Source: Massilia sp. (GTDB taxonomy: Bacteria; Pseudomonadota; Gammaproteobacteria; Burkholderiales; Burkholderiaceae_D). Taken from it: 14,128 nucleotides of DNA. Below, piece after piece: positions 13,616 to 14,128 of the stretch. Position 1 is the first letter of the stretch, and every line of letters starts with the position of its first letter. The stretch is from positions 1-14,128 of the forward strand of contig DOUW01000357.1 of assembly GCA_003520365.1 (NCBI GenBank), in the 5' to 3' direction. The position numbers and the translations under genes were made by a program. The notes beneath the pieces were generated by a model that was not told the origin of the DNA, did no database searches, and worked only from the letters and a program-made list of their open reading frames with translations.

Positions 13616-14128
13616 TTACAATGCCACTTCGACGATGCCCCCCATCCGCGCCGTGCCGCTGATGATCGCCCCGCGCGGGGTGCGTACCTGCACCACCTGG
13701 CCCTCGCCGGCATTGCCAATCGCCTTGCCTTCGCCCGAGACCGAGAAGTTTTCCCCACGAGAAACGATACGCACCGCCTGGTTCTGCTGCACCACCGGTT
13801 TGCTCTTGAGCGAATCGAGGCGCAGCGGGGCGCCGGCCGGCAGCGAAACGATGGGCGTGCGGCCGATCGCCTGCGCCATCTCGGTGACGATCCCGTTCGG
13901 CATGGCGGCAATATCTCCCTGCATCGTGGTCAGCTGGCCGGCCTCGATGGCCTGGCCCTGGGCCAGCGGCACGGCGGCGGTCACGTAGTCGGCGATCACC
14001 GTCACCTGGGCCTGCAGGAACATGCTCCAGCTCGGGGCCGTGCAGCGCACGCCGACCGTGGTCTTGCCCCAGGGCCGGGCGCCCGGCTGCTGGAAGGCTT
14101 CCGGCGCCGGGCAGGCCGGCAGCGACAG
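13616..14128 (-). CDS. flgA: FlgA, P-ring assembly chaperone (5' partial)
   Basis: FlgA is a periplasmic protein needed for assembly of the flagellar P ring from FlgI. The reading frame is open to the window edge. 170 C-terminal residues are present, and the start and signal peptide lie outside. Visible are LSLPACPAPEAFQQPGARPW and VRCTAPSW, whose two cysteines match the disulfide region before the SAF/beta-clip domain. The SAF domain follows: YVTAAVPLAQGQAIEAGQLT, then MAQAIGRTPIVSLPAGAPLR, then VSRGENFSVSGEGKAIGNAG and VRTPRGAIISGTARMGGIVEVAL. The last stretch is a typical FlgA ending (GxVxxPG.V.V-like). It lies upstream of flgM in the usual flgA-flgM-flgN order. Confidence 0.95.
   Translation of the reverse strand: MSLPACPAPEAFQQPGARPWGKTTVGVRCTAPSWSMFLQAQVTVIADYVTAAVPLAQGQAIEAGQLTTMQGDIAAMPNGIVTEMAQAIGRTPIVSLPAGAPLRLDSLKSKPVVQQNQAVRIVSRGENFSVSGEGKAIGNAGEGQVVQVRTPRGAIISGTARMGGIVEVAL

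Noticed and set aside
1..14128. CRISPR array, tRNA or rRNA genes
   Set aside because: No regularly spaced direct repeats and no tRNA cloverleaf or rRNA-like stretches were recognised on either strand.

Overview
The window looks like chromosomal DNA of a GC-rich, polarly or sparsely flagellated betaproteobacterium. The gene content (flhF-flhG-fliA-motC-motD plus flgA-flgM-flgN) and the protein sequences suggest Burkholderiales, most likely an Oxalobacteraceae/Massilia-type organism. This assignment is inferred from family resemblance only, without a search.

Layout. 1-4161 (+) is the 3' end of a flagellar/chemotaxis-type operon: flhF (5' end outside the window), a flhG-like MinD-family gene, fliA (sigma-28), and the motC and motD stator genes. 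All are tightly spaced or overlapping. 4162-4381 is intergenic and holds a double REP-like hairpin. 4382-4885 (+) encodes a small exported protein. It converges on two tandem minus-strand genes (4902-6008 and 6239-7288) for exported M35/aspzincin zinc metallopeptidases. The small protein matches the N-terminal, non-catalytic domain of those peptidases. A third REP-like hairpin (about 7368-7394) lies between this block and a YihY/BrkB-family membrane protein gene (7621-8949, +).

9198-12378 (-) is a three-gene operon: a catalase-fold haem protein, a protein of unknown function, and a DyP-type peroxidase. The operon is bracketed by two imperfect direct repeats (8980-9071 and 12675-12758). Each repeat contains the last codons of flgN plus a downstream hairpin. 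The operon therefore looks like a roughly 3.7-kb insertion at the 3' end of flgN, or the outcome of a duplication there. 12730-14128 (-) is flgN, flgM and the 3' part of flgA, with a near-consensus sigma-28 promoter in front of flgM.

How the parts work together. FlhF and FlhG set flagellar position and number. FliA drives late flagellar genes, and FlgM holds FliA inactive until the hook is complete. The promoter in front of flgM closes that loop. FlgN chaperones the hook-associated proteins, FlgA helps P-ring assembly, and MotC/MotD power rotation. The peptidase block and the haem-peroxidase operon are accessory cargo between flagellar clusters. The first looks like secreted protein degradation with a possible matched domain partner, the second like a peroxide-handling cassette.
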